From an uncultured Bacteroidales bacterium (GTDB taxonomy: Bacteria; Bacteroidota; Bacteroidia; Bacteroidales; JAUNSR01), in contig CAMTON010000009.1 of NCBI GenBank assembly GCA_947074105.1, positions 1-62,021 on the forward strand: a DNA stretch of 62,021 nt, read 5' to 3'. The notes below the pieces were generated by a model. That model saw only the letters and a program-made list of their open reading frames with translations, ran no database searches and was not told where the DNA came from. Each line of letters begins with the position of its first letter. The first letter of the stretch is position 1. Both the position numbers and the translations under genes were made by a program. Positions 34,166-44,387 of the stretch are shown here, in pieces.

Positions 34166-36253
34166 TTACTGTCCTAATCTTTTAATAATATTATAAGCTT
34201 TAATTATTCCCAATTCTCCCGCCTTACTTAAATCTGCTACACCTTTATCTGTTTCGCCTTTGTAAATATAGACCAGCCCCCTGTTGAAAAGAGCTTCAGC
34301 AAATTCAGGATTAAGCTCTATAGCCTTATCATAGTCGGCAAGAGCCTGATCATAATATCTCTGAATACAACTTAAATTAGCTCTGTTATAATATGCATAA
34401 ACAAAAGATGGGTCAAGATCGATAGCTTTATCATAATCCCTCATGACCATCTCAAACTCAATCCTTTTCTTATCATTAAAGGAATCTGTTTTCTTCTTAT
34501 GGTTATTATTGCTTCTGCTTGCAATCACATTATTGGTATTGACAATATTAATCTTTACCGACATATCATCAAGTCCGATATCATTATTATTGATACCATC
34601 TATCTCTATCTGTTTTAATCTCACTACTGCGCGATTAAAATAAGCTAAAGAAAAATCGCCCTGAAGTAGAATCACTTTATTCAGATCTTCTATTGCTCCC
34701 TGGAAATCCTGAACAAGGAGGAAATCCAGACTTCTTCCAAAATAAGCAAGTGCATTATTTTGAGATGACTCTATTGCCTTTGAATAATAATTGATAGAAT
34801 TAAAATGTATATTTATTCTGTCCTCATCAAGAGACACTTCATTATTTACGACTTTAAGTTGTTTGGCAAGAACATTAGCTTTATTAAAATCATTAAGAAC
34901 CGATGAAAAATAAATATTCTTACTTATCTTTTCATCATTTTCATAATATGTCAACCTATAAGAATCCTCAAGCTCCACATTAACGTTTCTATCCTGAACC
35001 CGCCCTCTTATTTCACTGTTATATTTAGTTTTTTCATTATTATTATCGGCAACCATCACACGGTTGAATTTTTCTATATTCTTATCCGACTCCTTTCTTG
35101 TTTCCTTATTTTTATTTTTTATGTCGTTCTTGTCTTCTTTCTTTTTTCCGTCACGCTCTGCAATAAGCTCCTTTTCCAGTGCATAAGCCTTATTGAAATC
35201 CGCCTCACCACCCTGAAGGTCATTCATCTTTCTTTTAGATTCTGATCTGGCATACAGACCCGGTAAAAAACGGGGATATTCATTTAAAACTTCTGTGTAA
35301 TCCGAAACAGCTCCTCTGTAATCACCGATCTCGTCTTTCAGCAACGCTCTGTTATAATAAGCATGGAAATTATCCGGTTCAAGACGTATCACATTAGAGA
35401 AATCTTCTATAGCTTTATTTCTGTCACCAACATATGCACGTAGAAGTCCTCGATTATAGTAAGCTAAATGATTGCTCTTATCCATATCAATTACTTTGTC
35501 ATAATCGTTCATTGCTCCTCTGAGGTCTTCTAGATTATATTTTATAAGAGCTCTGTTTACATAGAAATTAGCGTAGTCAGGATCAAGTCTTATAGCATAA
35601 TCCATATCCGACAAGGCTGATGCATAATCCGACATTCTGCTTTTTACTACAGCACGCTGAGCATATGCATACGAACTGTATTTATCCAGCAAAATGGCTT
35701 TATTCAGATCATTTAAAGCATCTATCGAGTCACCGGTTTCCAGAAGAAGGGCTGAGCGGCTTATATATGCATTATAATAATTAGGATGAACATCTATAAG
35801 GATTGCAAATGCATCTTTTGACCTATTATAATCTTTGTTCTGAGCATAGGCTATGGCTCTGTTTATAAGAAAGACTTTATTCTCCGGAGCATATCTCAGA
35901 CCAGATTCATAATCAGCTATAGCTGCCTCATATCTCTCCAGATTCTGATTGGCTATACCTCTTACCTGATATGCATTTACCATGAAAGGATTTATTCTAA
36001 GACATTCGGTCGCATCATCAAGCGCTCCCTGATAGTCGTCAAGATTAATTTTCGCTACAGACCTGTAGAAATACGGATCTGCAAGAAAAGGTTTAACCTT
36101 TATTACCTCATTAAAATATTGTATAGAAAGAATATAATCTTCAAAATAAAGTGCGTTTCTTCCAAACATCAATACTTTATCGGTATTCACCTGAGCAAAT
36201 ACTCCGTTTATGGAAAGAAAACATATTAATAATAATCCTGTAAAATATCGCAT
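34166..36253 (-). CDS. Exported tetratricopeptide-repeat protein
   Basis: A 695-residue TPR protein with a signal peptide ending near residue 20 (GVFAQ). About ten TPR units fill residues 30-360, with repeats such as AIADYESGLRYAPENKVFLI, and four or more follow in the C-terminal third. A polar Asn- and Lys-rich interruption lies at about 365-420 and a shorter one around 590. The protein probably sits in the periplasm and binds other proteins. It is monocistronic. No enzymatic domain is visible. Confidence 0.85.
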   Translation of the reverse strand: MRYFTGLLLICFLSINGVFAQVNTDKVLMFGRNALYFEDYILSIQYFNEVIKVKPFLADPYFYRSVAKINLDDYQGALDDATECLRINPFMVNAYQVRGIANQNLERYEAAIADYESGLRYAPENKVFLINRAIAYAQNKDYNRSKDAFAILIDVHPNYYNAYISRSALLLETGDSIDALNDLNKAILLDKYSSYAYAQRAVVKSRMSDYASALSDMDYAIRLDPDYANFYVNRALIKYNLEDLRGAMNDYDKVIDMDKSNHLAYYNRGLLRAYVGDRNKAIEDFSNVIRLEPDNFHAYYNRALLKDEIGDYRGAVSDYTEVLNEYPRFLPGLYARSESKRKMNDLQGGEADFNKAYALEKELIAERDGKKKEDKNDIKNKNKETRKESDKNIEKFNRVMVADNNNEKTKYNSEIRGRVQDRNVNVELEDSYRLTYYENDEKISKNIYFSSVLNDFNKANVLAKQLKVVNNEVSLDEDRINIHFNSINYYSKAIESSQNNALAYFGRSLDFLLVQDFQGAIEDLNKVILLQGDFSLAYFNRAVVRLKQIEIDGINNNDIGLDDMSVKINIVNTNNVIASRSNNNHKKKTDSFNDKKRIEFEMVMRDYDKAIDLDPSFVYAYYNRANLSCIQRYYDQALADYDKAIELNPEFAEALFNRGLVYIYKGETDKGVADLSKAGELGIIKAYNIIKRLGQ

Positions 36254-36597
36254 AATATCTTTTAAAACAATTGAAATATTCTTCTTAGACTAAGACTGAA
36301 TATATTGGTTTATTAAGTGGAAAACAAAAGTAAATATTTATTTGGCGATAATATAATCAAATTCTTAATGATTAAGCCCGTTCCCTTCAAAAAGAATATA
36401 AATAATCTAAATTTTGCTCTATTTACAACATGTACAAACTACCTTCTTCAATATGACAATAATCCCTTCATTGTTTATTAAAAACATTATTTATAAGCTA
36501 TTATAACTGCATCATATTCTTAAATCTTTTAAGCCCGAAAAAACGAACTATATAGACCTTACGATGTTAAAATTAGAAATATATAACTATCAAAATC
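36254..36597. other. Divergent intergenic stretch
   Basis: Between the TPR gene and the beta-helix-like gene. AT-rich, presumably holding both promoters. I found no clear -7/-33 pair or repeat. Confidence 0.4.
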
Positions 36598-38274
36598 ATG
36601 AGCGGTATATTCAGAATAATATCAACAGCAGACCAGCTAATTGAAGCGACAAAAGATAAAACTGCAAGATATCTTATAATCAGAAATGATATCACTGATC
36701 TTCCTTCTCTAAAATTACAGCCATTTCAGAGTATAAGCGGAGAATTCGACGGTAAAAAAATTACTTTCAGTAAAGATGCCGAAGGATTTTGCCTTACAAA
36801 AGGTAATGAACTGAAAAATCTGCGTATTGAAACCACACCGGACAAAAGAGCTGTTTTTCAGGATCCCGATGTTGAATCTTTAGGTATACATTTATTGACA
36901 AGAATTACCGTAGTTGGTCAGATATCCTTTATTATATCATCAAACATAAAAAAAGGAAAAATTGATGCTGCTTTCGTGCATGTAGAAGAAGCTTCCACTT
37001 TTCACCTTACCGACAGGCCTAACAAATTCAGTGTCGATATGGTACAGGGTGCAATGACAATCTGGAATAAAAGTGAATCCAACGATATCTCAATAGATGT
37101 CGATATCACTCATTTCTCATGTGGTTCTGAAACAAGACCAATTGCCGGATCAGGCTTACTTATATGCGGTTTTGACGATCATCAGGGCTCTGTAAACTCA
37201 ACACATATCAGTACCGGCCACATATATACCAGAGGGGAAATAGGACGCGGTGTTGCAAATCTCGTTTGTGCAGGTGTCGCTATAGGATATCAGGTTCAGA
37301 TTCACAATATCAACAACTATGGAAGGATAACCTGTTACGGCGGTAATGAAATGGGAATATATAACTGGGGTAATGTAGCTAAATGGGAGGTTACTGACAG
37401 AATCGAAACTCATGGAGATAACGGTTGTGGTATTATTAATGCAGGGGAAATAAACAAACTTACTTTAAGTCATTCAATTGAAACATTCGGTGTGGGTGCA
37501 AGAGGTTTCTATATGTTCAGCGGAAAACTTAAAGATCTTCAGATAGAACAGGTTCTGACACATGGAGATGCTGCAAGCGCTTTACAGTTTAATATGTTTA
37601 TTGACCGGCTTTCTGTATCCAAGAATCTTATAACATTCGGCAATGCGATACAGGTTAAATTTGCAGATTCAATAGTGAAAGTTGCTGCAGATGGTATATG
37701 CATTAAGTACGGAGGTACGCTGCGTGTTCTTAAAGTTTCAGGAGAAATAACTACTCATGGAAACGACAATCACTGTATATATAGCGAAGGCAGTATAGAA
37801 AAAGCATTTATAGCAGGAAACGTAACTGCTAAAGGTGAGAACGCTGTTGCCCTTGAAGTCATAGAAGGCTTCTTTGCCGGTGACGGCATAAACTTCATTT
37901 CAGAAAAATGGGCTGCTATTAAACTTCAGGGTGCAAAATTCAACAATTGTCATAATCTTCAGGCACATGGAAAAGATATCGATATCCTTATGGACAGCCT
38001 TTCTTCTGTAAACAGAAATATTTTTAGTCCGGAATACCTTAAAGGCATTTTCCAGGATAACGTAAGACTTGAATATTTCGAAAATCTGAAAAAGGATGAT
38101 GATACAGAAGAAAAAAAAGAAAAAGATATTGAAAAAGGATTCACGATAAAAGCAAAAGACATTTCTGCAGATGAAGTAAAAAAAGAAGGAATACATCCTA
38201 TGTCGTGTGCTCCGGATCCTGATATTAAAGATTCTGACGAAAAAGACAAAAAAGAAGATGATAAAAAAGACTGA
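36598..38274 (+). CDS. Beta-helix-like repeat protein without signal peptide
   Basis: A 558-residue protein I do not recognise. From about residue 150 to 460 it has degenerate repeats of about 20-25 residues, each with hydrophobic strand, THG or GDN turn and GIxNxG turn (for example IETHGDNGCGIINAGEINKL and ITTHGNDNHCIYSEGSIEKA). This pattern suggests a right-handed beta-helix. The N-terminus (MSGIFRIISTADQLIEATKD) is not a signal peptide, and the last 70 residues are highly charged, rich in Lys, Asp and Glu. Such folds are typical of secreted lyases or phage fibres, so a cytoplasmic placement would be odd. No catalytic residues could be assigned. Confidence 0.6.
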   Translation: MSGIFRIISTADQLIEATKDKTARYLIIRNDITDLPSLKLQPFQSISGEFDGKKITFSKDAEGFCLTKGNELKNLRIETTPDKRAVFQDPDVESLGIHLLTRITVVGQISFIISSNIKKGKIDAAFVHVEEASTFHLTDRPNKFSVDMVQGAMTIWNKSESNDISIDVDITHFSCGSETRPIAGSGLLICGFDDHQGSVNSTHISTGHIYTRGEIGRGVANLVCAGVAIGYQVQIHNINNYGRITCYGGNEMGIYNWGNVAKWEVTDRIETHGDNGCGIINAGEINKLTLSHSIETFGVGARGFYMFSGKLKDLQIEQVLTHGDAASALQFNMFIDRLSVSKNLITFGNAIQVKFADSIVKVAADGICIKYGGTLRVLKVSGEITTHGNDNHCIYSEGSIEKAFIAGNVTAKGENAVALEVIEGFFAGDGINFISEKWAAIKLQGAKFNNCHNLQAHGKDIDILMDSLSSVNRNIFSPEYLKGIFQDNVRLEYFENLKKDDDTEEKKEKDIEKGFTIKAKDISADEVKKEGIHPMSCAPDPDIKDSDEKDKKEDDKKD

Positions 38275-38311
38275 TCACATTTTATATTGACAGATTAGAT
38301 TTAATAATTAC

Positions 38312-38359
38312 AAAAGAAGAAGGATTTCTATCGTGATGATCAGAAATCCTTCTTCTTTT
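38312..38359. terminator. Terminator shared by the beta-helix gene and addB
   Basis: A perfect 18-base inverted repeat (38312-38329 and 38342-38359) between convergent genes. It overlaps the last two bases of addB and is flanked by T runs on both strands. Confidence 0.88.
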
Positions 38360-41246
38360 ATCTTTTACAGATTATTTTTAATTCGCAGTATTTACAGTTA
38401 TCAGTATTTGATGTCTGCTCAAAAGGAACAGAATAATCAAAAATTTCAGAAATACATTTATCAAAATATCTTTTAAAATAATTTTCAAGCACTATAAAAT
38501 CCGTGACAGCACCAACAGGGAGAGCACTCTCTTCCCCTCTTGACGGCTTTACGGATATTGTGTTATTTATTGAACCTGAAAAGAAATTCCTAAGATAAAA
38601 TATATGCGGAGATATCGTTTTTACTTCCTGCATCATGTGAAACATCATGCAATATAAAAAAGTCTGCATTACAGCCTTAGGCCTGTCTTTTTCGTTAACA
38701 TCAAAAAGTTGTTTCATTGAGCTGAAATCCAGTTTCCCTGACCCTGTCTTATAATCAATAATTCTGTAATTACCGTCTTTCATATCAACTCTGTCTATAC
38801 TTCCCTTTATATTGACTTTTCGGTTATCGTCAAAAGAATATCGCATTCTGAAACTTTTTTCAGAATCGATATAAATAAAAGGAGTATTCTTCTGATCATT
38901 CCTAAGAACCTGCTTTACATATTTCAGAAGAACCTCTCTGATTAGAAGATTATATCCGGTCAGCTCCTGATCTTCCTTAACAGTGTTTCTGAAAAACTCT
39001 TTTACAAATTCTTTTTTTATAAGATTTCTTATTTTTTCGTCATCTTTTATTATTGACTCAAGCCATTCTTCTGTAACTGCTTTATTCTTTTTAATCTCAT
39101 AAACATGTTCCATTACGGCATGAAAAATAGTACCGAAGACATCGGCTTCCATATTATCAACTACAGCATTGCTTTCTTCTATTCTTTCAACATGTTTGAT
39201 ATAAAAAGCCAGCGGACAGTTTATGTATGTATTGATAGTACTGGCGGAAAGAAAAGATCTTGTACCATCAGTGAGATATTCTTCAAGTTTCTTTATTACA
39301 CTTTCACTTTTCTCGATCCTTAACGTAACAGGCGAGGGAACACGTATATCATAATTGATATTGAATTCATTAATATCAATTCCATAATGATATTTCAATT
39401 GATGAACATAACGTGTAACCTCTCCCGAACCGCTTCCACCCGTACGTGTATCATACAGGATATACACATTCCTGGCTCTTGATATCATGTGATAAAAGTG
39501 ATATGCAAAAATCGCATCCTGATGCTCTGTTGTAGAGAGTCTGAAACCTCTGCGCAGATTAGACGGAATAAATGATGTAGCAACGCTTTTCTTCGGGAAA
39601 ACACCTTCATTAGCTGCAACGAGTATCACATTGTCAAAATCCAGAACACGGGTTTCAAGAACCCCCATTATCTGAAGCCCTGATAAAGGTTCTCCGCTGA
39701 ACGGCACAGATACCGATTCTGTCATCTGTTTTAACAGGCGGAAAAAGGAAATGACTGAAATATCATTTCTATATTGATTCATTATATCTGTGAGTCGGTT
39801 TATCGTAAGATAATAATGATAAACAAATTCCATATCAAGTTCGGATAATGTTACTATTTCATTATCCTCATCCCCTTGCTTTAAAGTTTTTGGTTCCTGT
39901 ATTATTCTTAATATCGTAAGAAGATATTCTGCTATTCCTCCAACTTGATTCACTGTTCTGAATATTGCATCCAGAAGAATATTCCCTTTTAGAATTTCCG
40001 GATCTACATAAACCAGGTTTTCATCTATGATTTTCTTCTGTATGCCACTTACAGTCTCTTCATCATAACTTATAACATATTTATGATTCAATATAGAAGT
40101 TACAGTCTGATGATAAAATCCCTTGTCATGCTTATTCGCCTGGCGCTGCAGCTCACTTATATAATCGATTAATCCCGCTATCGGAGTAGTTCTGATATTC
40201 TTACCCATTGTGACATTTATCGGATCAAAATTTCTTGGGATCGAATATAATGTAGGAATCAGCAGATTTTCATCTGAAAGAACAATTGCCGTATCAAGAT
40301 AATTGCGATTTGCACTTACCTCTTTGTTCTTTATCAGATCACTGAGAATCTCCGCCACGTATTTGGTCTGTCCTATAGCTGAAGGAATACCGATGACATT
40401 AATATCTCTTTCACAGTCTGTTTCGGAATCAGATATATTTAACTCTGAGGGAAAATCTCTCATATTGGATCGACTGAAAAAAGAAGCCCTGTTGTCCTTA
40501 TCTTTTAACCATAAAGATTCATAATCCCAGTAAAAATCAGCAATGCCCATGTCACGCAGAATTTTCATAAACTCCCGTTCTACCGTTGTCAGAGCATTAA
40601 ACCCGATAAAAATGATCTTTTTATCTTTTACTCTTTCTATATTCCCTTTTCTGAAATCCTCTGTCACACTGCGAAACATCATCCCTTCGTAAGCGAAGCC
40701 TTCCTCTGAAAGTCTGTTTCTTAATCCTGAATAAATATCATAGAGTTTACTCCAGTACAAAGCAAAACTTTCTTTCTTTTCACTTTCAAAAGAGGGTATG
40801 AAATTTTTCCAGAAACTTTGAATCACTTTTATTTGCTCTTCATCAAGAAAATCGAAATCTGACTCTATCTGATTTATATCTTTTATATTGGTAAACAAAG
40901 ACTTTGCGTCTGCCAGATATTTATCGATATCATCAAAATCATTTAAAAGTATCTCGCCCCAATAAATAAAATCATCGAAACTTTCTTCGTTATATTCACG
41001 GAATACTTCATATAAAATGAAAAGTAATTTTGTTTTGTCCAGAACCTTTGTATCAGTATAGCCGGAGAACAAATCTGATATAGTACAAATCTTGGGAGAA
41101 AAAATCGGTTTTCCTGCTATCTGGGATAAATAACGCTGAAAAAATATCCCCGATCTTCTGTTTGGAAAAACAAATGTAAATTCACTTACTTCATCAGAAT
41201 ATTTCTTATAGTAACCTGATGCTATATTGTAAAGAAAAGGCTTCAT
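38358..41246 (-). CDS. addB: AddB-type helicase-nuclease subunit
   Basis: A 962-residue AddB-like protein for double-strand-break end processing. The first 600 residues have helicase-like motifs of the inactivated UvrD type (NRRSGIFFQRYLS at the N-terminus). The C-terminus carries a PD-(D/E)XK nuclease with YRIIDYKTGSGKLDFSS as the catalytic core. Iron-sulphur cluster cysteines are in INTYINCPLAFYIKHV and CKYCELKIICKR near the end. The partner AddA helicase is normally adjacent but is not in this window. Start is ATG 41246. Confidence 0.88.
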   Translation of the reverse strand: MKPFLYNIASGYYKKYSDEVSEFTFVFPNRRSGIFFQRYLSQIAGKPIFSPKICTISDLFSGYTDTKVLDKTKLLFILYEVFREYNEESFDDFIYWGEILLNDFDDIDKYLADAKSLFTNIKDINQIESDFDFLDEEQIKVIQSFWKNFIPSFESEKKESFALYWSKLYDIYSGLRNRLSEEGFAYEGMMFRSVTEDFRKGNIERVKDKKIIFIGFNALTTVEREFMKILRDMGIADFYWDYESLWLKDKDNRASFFSRSNMRDFPSELNISDSETDCERDINVIGIPSAIGQTKYVAEILSDLIKNKEVSANRNYLDTAIVLSDENLLIPTLYSIPRNFDPINVTMGKNIRTTPIAGLIDYISELQRQANKHDKGFYHQTVTSILNHKYVISYDEETVSGIQKKIIDENLVYVDPEILKGNILLDAIFRTVNQVGGIAEYLLTILRIIQEPKTLKQGDEDNEIVTLSELDMEFVYHYYLTINRLTDIMNQYRNDISVISFFRLLKQMTESVSVPFSGEPLSGLQIMGVLETRVLDFDNVILVAANEGVFPKKSVATSFIPSNLRRGFRLSTTEHQDAIFAYHFYHMISRARNVYILYDTRTGGSGSGEVTRYVHQLKYHYGIDINEFNINYDIRVPSPVTLRIEKSESVIKKLEEYLTDGTRSFLSASTINTYINCPLAFYIKHVERIEESNAVVDNMEADVFGTIFHAVMEHVYEIKKNKAVTEEWLESIIKDDEKIRNLIKKEFVKEFFRNTVKEDQELTGYNLLIREVLLKYVKQVLRNDQKNTPFIYIDSEKSFRMRYSFDDNRKVNIKGSIDRVDMKDGNYRIIDYKTGSGKLDFSSMKQLFDVNEKDRPKAVMQTFLYCMMFHMMQEVKTISPHIFYLRNFFSGSINNTISVKPSRGEESALPVGAVTDFIVLENYFKRYFDKCISEIFDYSVPFEQTSNTDNCKYCELKIICKR

Positions 41247-41290
41247 CTTTTATATTTATTAGAGTGCTAAATTACAATAGTGGTAAGAAT

Positions 41291-41327
41291 AAAAAAAGAG
41301 ATATCCGTAATAAAACAGATATCTCCT
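41291..41327 (-). terminator. Terminator of the ThiS-like gene
   Basis: An inverted repeat (41298-41305 and 41318-41325, extendable with one mismatch) followed on the minus strand by seven T. It lies about 30 bases after the ThiS-like stop and separates that gene from addB. Confidence 0.8.
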
Positions 41328-41357
41328 TAATTCTTTAACAAGTCTATAAATAACCTT

Positions 41358-41558
41358 TTACAGTATGCTCTGTGCGGACATGACGATAATTTTATCGCTA
41401 TCTTTAAGCATTTTATCACTCCATTCGTCTTTCGGTATAATACAGTTATTTACTGCAACTGATGAATTTTCAACAGAACTTCCGCTGCCCGCAAGCAGAT
41501 CTCTAAGACTACATCTGTTTCCAACAAAAATTTCTTGCTGATTTAAATAAACTTTCAT
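41358..41558 (-). CDS. Orphan ThiS/MoaD-like ubiquitin-fold protein lacking C-terminal Gly-Gly
   Basis: A 66-residue protein matching ThiS across its length: MKVYLNQQEIFVG, SLRDLLAGSG, SSVAVNNCIIPKDEWSDKMLKDSDKIIVMSA. In ThiS the chain ends AVQGG or similar, and the terminal Gly is adenylated and thiocarboxylated. Here it ends AQSIL, with no frameshift alternative that restores Gly-Gly. I took ATG 41558 (MKVYL) over the one at 41567. No thiE, thiG, thiH or thiF is adjacent; it has its own terminator. Either it has lost sulphur-carrier activity or it serves another purpose. Confidence 0.7.
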   Translation of the reverse strand: MKVYLNQQEIFVGNRCSLRDLLAGSGSSVENSSVAVNNCIIPKDEWSDKMLKDSDKIIVMSAQSIL

Positions 41559-42386
41559 AAATGTCAATTGATTGAAATAATGTTATATGTAATATAATTC
41601 TCTAATAGTCTATACAAAATATTTTTTCATGTGCTTTATCTGAATTATAAAGCTTAAAAAGCAAAACCTCTAATCTAATATTAAATATTACATCTAATTA
41701 TTATACATATACCCGCAACATTATTATTCCGGGTAAATTATAATTTTTAATCTATATGATTATAAATATTATATAAGCATTTCCGTAATAAACGACAACA
41801 TTAACTCAGATGAATTTCTATGCACAAAAGTATAGTATTTTGAATTAAAACAAATATCGCCTCTACTCAAAAACAAACAAACTAATTTAAAATAGCTTTA
41901 AATATATTGATTTCAAAAATTATGCAATTTCCATTACACAAGCTTCATTAATATTAATTTACAGGAATAGCTTTATAAACTCTTAATTCAGAGCAGTTTT
42001 ATTATATTCTTTATAATAGTGTAGATATATGTAAATTAAGAGTATAACTATCGCTAAAGCCCAAACGTCATTTCCCGGAAAGATTCCTGCTCTGCCTGTA
42101 ATGTATATTATTTAAAACCTTGACACATTATTTTGCATAAGGATTAATTACTATCCTGATTTTAAATTAAATGCTAATATTGAATTAATTTTATGAATAC
42201 AACAACTGTATATATATCCGGGGATTCTATCTGTATAAGTATATTTATGCATAACTATTTAAGGCTTCCGGGATATTATCTCTTCATCATATATTATAAC
42301 AAAAGGCAGAGCTGTTCCGGTATAATTCAAATAACTTAAATAATACCAAAACAGCTCTTTAGATTCTGTATTTTATACTTTGCAGA
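41559..42386. other. 828-base stretch without recognised genes
   Basis: Very AT-rich and with no credible coding frame on either strand. It holds the OPT transporter terminator at 42308-42358. Short GC-richer spots near 42065-42100 and 42215-42270 have no obvious fold. No TPP riboswitch was recognised next to the ThiS-like gene. Confidence 0.5.
42308..42358 (-). terminator. Terminator of the OPT transporter gene
   Basis: A 16-base inverted repeat with two mismatches (42308-42323 and 42343-42358), 29 bases after the stop codon. T residues follow on the minus strand after a short GC spacer, so the strength is uncertain. Confidence 0.6.
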
Positions 42387-44387
42387 TTATTTCTTATCTG
42401 TCTTCAACGTACTTATTGTAAAATATATAAGAAGAAGTGCATACATTCCCAGACCAAGCCATTGCGACCCGTCTTTAGCAAGCCATTCTTCATTAACCCA
42501 GTCAAATCCGACAAAACGCAATATTGCGCTTATAACACCCATCAAAGCACCTCCGGCGATAAAACCTGATGCAAGCAAATTTCCTTTTTCTACTCTTGCC
42601 GTATTAACCTTTTCATCTTTGCTTCTGCTTCCGACATACCAGTTGATTGCTCCCCCAATTATAAGAGGCAGATTCAGATCAATAGGAATAAACATACCTA
42701 ATGCGAATGCAAGAGGCGGAATCTTTATAAAAAATAATATTAAAGCTATAAGTGCTCCTATTCCGTAAAGTATCCACGGTGCACCGGCTCCCGACATAAG
42801 AGGCTCTATTACAGCAGCCATCGCATTTGCCTGCGGAGCAGCCAGTGCTCCCGACGTAAATCCGTAAGTCTTATTCAGGATAAGAATTACGCCACCCACT
42901 GTTGCTGCAGATACAAGAGTACCCAGGAATTTCCATGTTTCCTGCGCTTTCGGAGTTACTCCGGTCCAGTATCCTACTTTCAGGTCTGTGATAAACCCGC
43001 CGGCCATTGATAATGCCGTACAGACCACGCCTCCGATAACAAGCGCCGCAATCATTCCGGATGTACCTTTAAGCCCGATTGCTACAAGGATTACAGAGGC
43101 AAGGATAAGCGTCATAAGCGTCATTCCCGAAACAGGATTTGAACCTACAATAGCAATAGCTGTTGCTGCAACAGTAGTGAAAAGAAAAGCAATCACTGTT
43201 ACAACTACCCATGCTATTAACGCCTGCCACAGGTTTCCGATTACTCCAAACCAGAAAAAACCAAGAATCACAATAAGAGCAAGGACTGACGCAAAGGCTA
43301 TAAAGCGCATTGTGATATCTTTCTCTGTTCTCAACTGTGTCTGTTCAGCTGCAGCATCTTTTACTTTAAATTCTTTAGCGGCAAGTGAACCGGCACTTTT
43401 TATTACTGAACGTGAATTCCAGATTCCTATCAGACCGGCCATTGCTATAGAACCGATACCGATCTGACGACCGTAATTACGGAATATATCTTCTGCCGAC
43501 ATACTGCCTACTGTTTCTGTTATGGCCGGATTTCCAAAAGCAAGAACCTGATCATAAAAGAATAAATTCATCAGAGGATCAACTACCCACCATATAAATA
43601 AAGATCCGAATGTGATTATAGCGCAATATTTAAGTCCTACGATATATCCAAGACCTACAACAGCGGCTCCAAGATTTATACTGAACATAGCTTTAGCTTT
43701 TTCAGCCACTGTCTGACCGATAGGAATAACTCTTGATGAGAAAGTTTCATTCCACCACCCGAAAGTCGCGATGATAAAATCATACAGACCTCCTATTATA
43801 CCTGAAAGAATAAGTGGTTTTGCCTGATTCCCCTCTTCCTCTCCGCTTACAAGTACCTGAGCAGTCGCAGTCGCTTCAGGAAAAGGATATTGACCATGCA
43901 TATCACTTACAAAATATCTACGGAAAGGTATAAGAAATAATATACCCAATATTCCTCCAAGCAGAGAACTTAAAAATATACTCATGAAACTCACTGTCAG
44001 TTCCGGATATTTTGACTGAAGGATATAAAGTGCAGGAAGTGTAAAAATCGCTCCGGCTACGATAACGCCGGAACATGCTCCGATTGACTGAATCATTACA
44101 TTCTCTGCAAGGGAATTCTTTCTTTTACCTACATTTGACAGACCTACTGCAATGATAGCGATCGGAATTGCCGCCTCAAACACTTGTCCTACTTTAAGGC
44201 CGAGATATGCGGCGGCTGCTGAAAATATAATTGCCATTATCACTCCCCAGCTGACAGACCATAAATTAACACCTCGAAAGGGTTCGTTAGCGGGTAAGAT
44301 AGGTTCATATTTTTCCCCCGGCTTTAAAGGCCTGAAAGCATTCTCCGGAAGTCCCGGGCCTTTCACTTTTTCTTGTTCCATAGTCAA
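42387..44387 (-). CDS. OPT family oligopeptide transporter
   Basis: A 666-residue polytopic transporter of the OPT family with about 14-16 hydrophobic segments. It begins with a soluble region (PGLPENAFRPLKPGEKYEPILPA), followed by the family's first transmembrane block with AAAYLGLKVGQVFEAAIPIAI, then YPFPEATATAQVLVSGE, which is a conserved OPT segment. Members import small peptides or peptide-metal complexes by proton symport. It is monocistronic with its own terminator. Confidence 0.9.
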   Translation of the reverse strand: MTMEQEKVKGPGLPENAFRPLKPGEKYEPILPANEPFRGVNLWSVSWGVIMAIIFSAAAAYLGLKVGQVFEAAIPIAIIAVGLSNVGKRKNSLAENVMIQSIGACSGVIVAGAIFTLPALYILQSKYPELTVSFMSIFLSSLLGGILGILFLIPFRRYFVSDMHGQYPFPEATATAQVLVSGEEEGNQAKPLILSGIIGGLYDFIIATFGWWNETFSSRVIPIGQTVAEKAKAMFSINLGAAVVGLGYIVGLKYCAIITFGSLFIWWVVDPLMNLFFYDQVLAFGNPAITETVGSMSAEDIFRNYGRQIGIGSIAMAGLIGIWNSRSVIKSAGSLAAKEFKVKDAAAEQTQLRTEKDITMRFIAFASVLALIVILGFFWFGVIGNLWQALIAWVVVTVIAFLFTTVAATAIAIVGSNPVSGMTLMTLILASVILVAIGLKGTSGMIAALVIGGVVCTALSMAGGFITDLKVGYWTGVTPKAQETWKFLGTLVSAATVGGVILILNKTYGFTSGALAAPQANAMAAVIEPLMSGAGAPWILYGIGALIALILFFIKIPPLAFALGMFIPIDLNLPLIIGGAINWYVGSRSKDEKVNTARVEKGNLLASGFIAGGALMGVISAILRFVGFDWVNEEWLAKDGSQWLGLGMYALLLIYFTISTLKTDKK

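Noticed and set aside
41358-41558. Frameshift at the 3' end of the ThiS-like gene hiding Gly-Gly
   Set aside because: Reading the other two frames past the stop does not produce a Gly-Gly ending, so a simple frameshift does not explain it.
41559-42386. TPP riboswitch next to the ThiS-like gene
   Set aside because: I could not find the conserved THI-box segments in either orientation, although I cannot run a covariance search.
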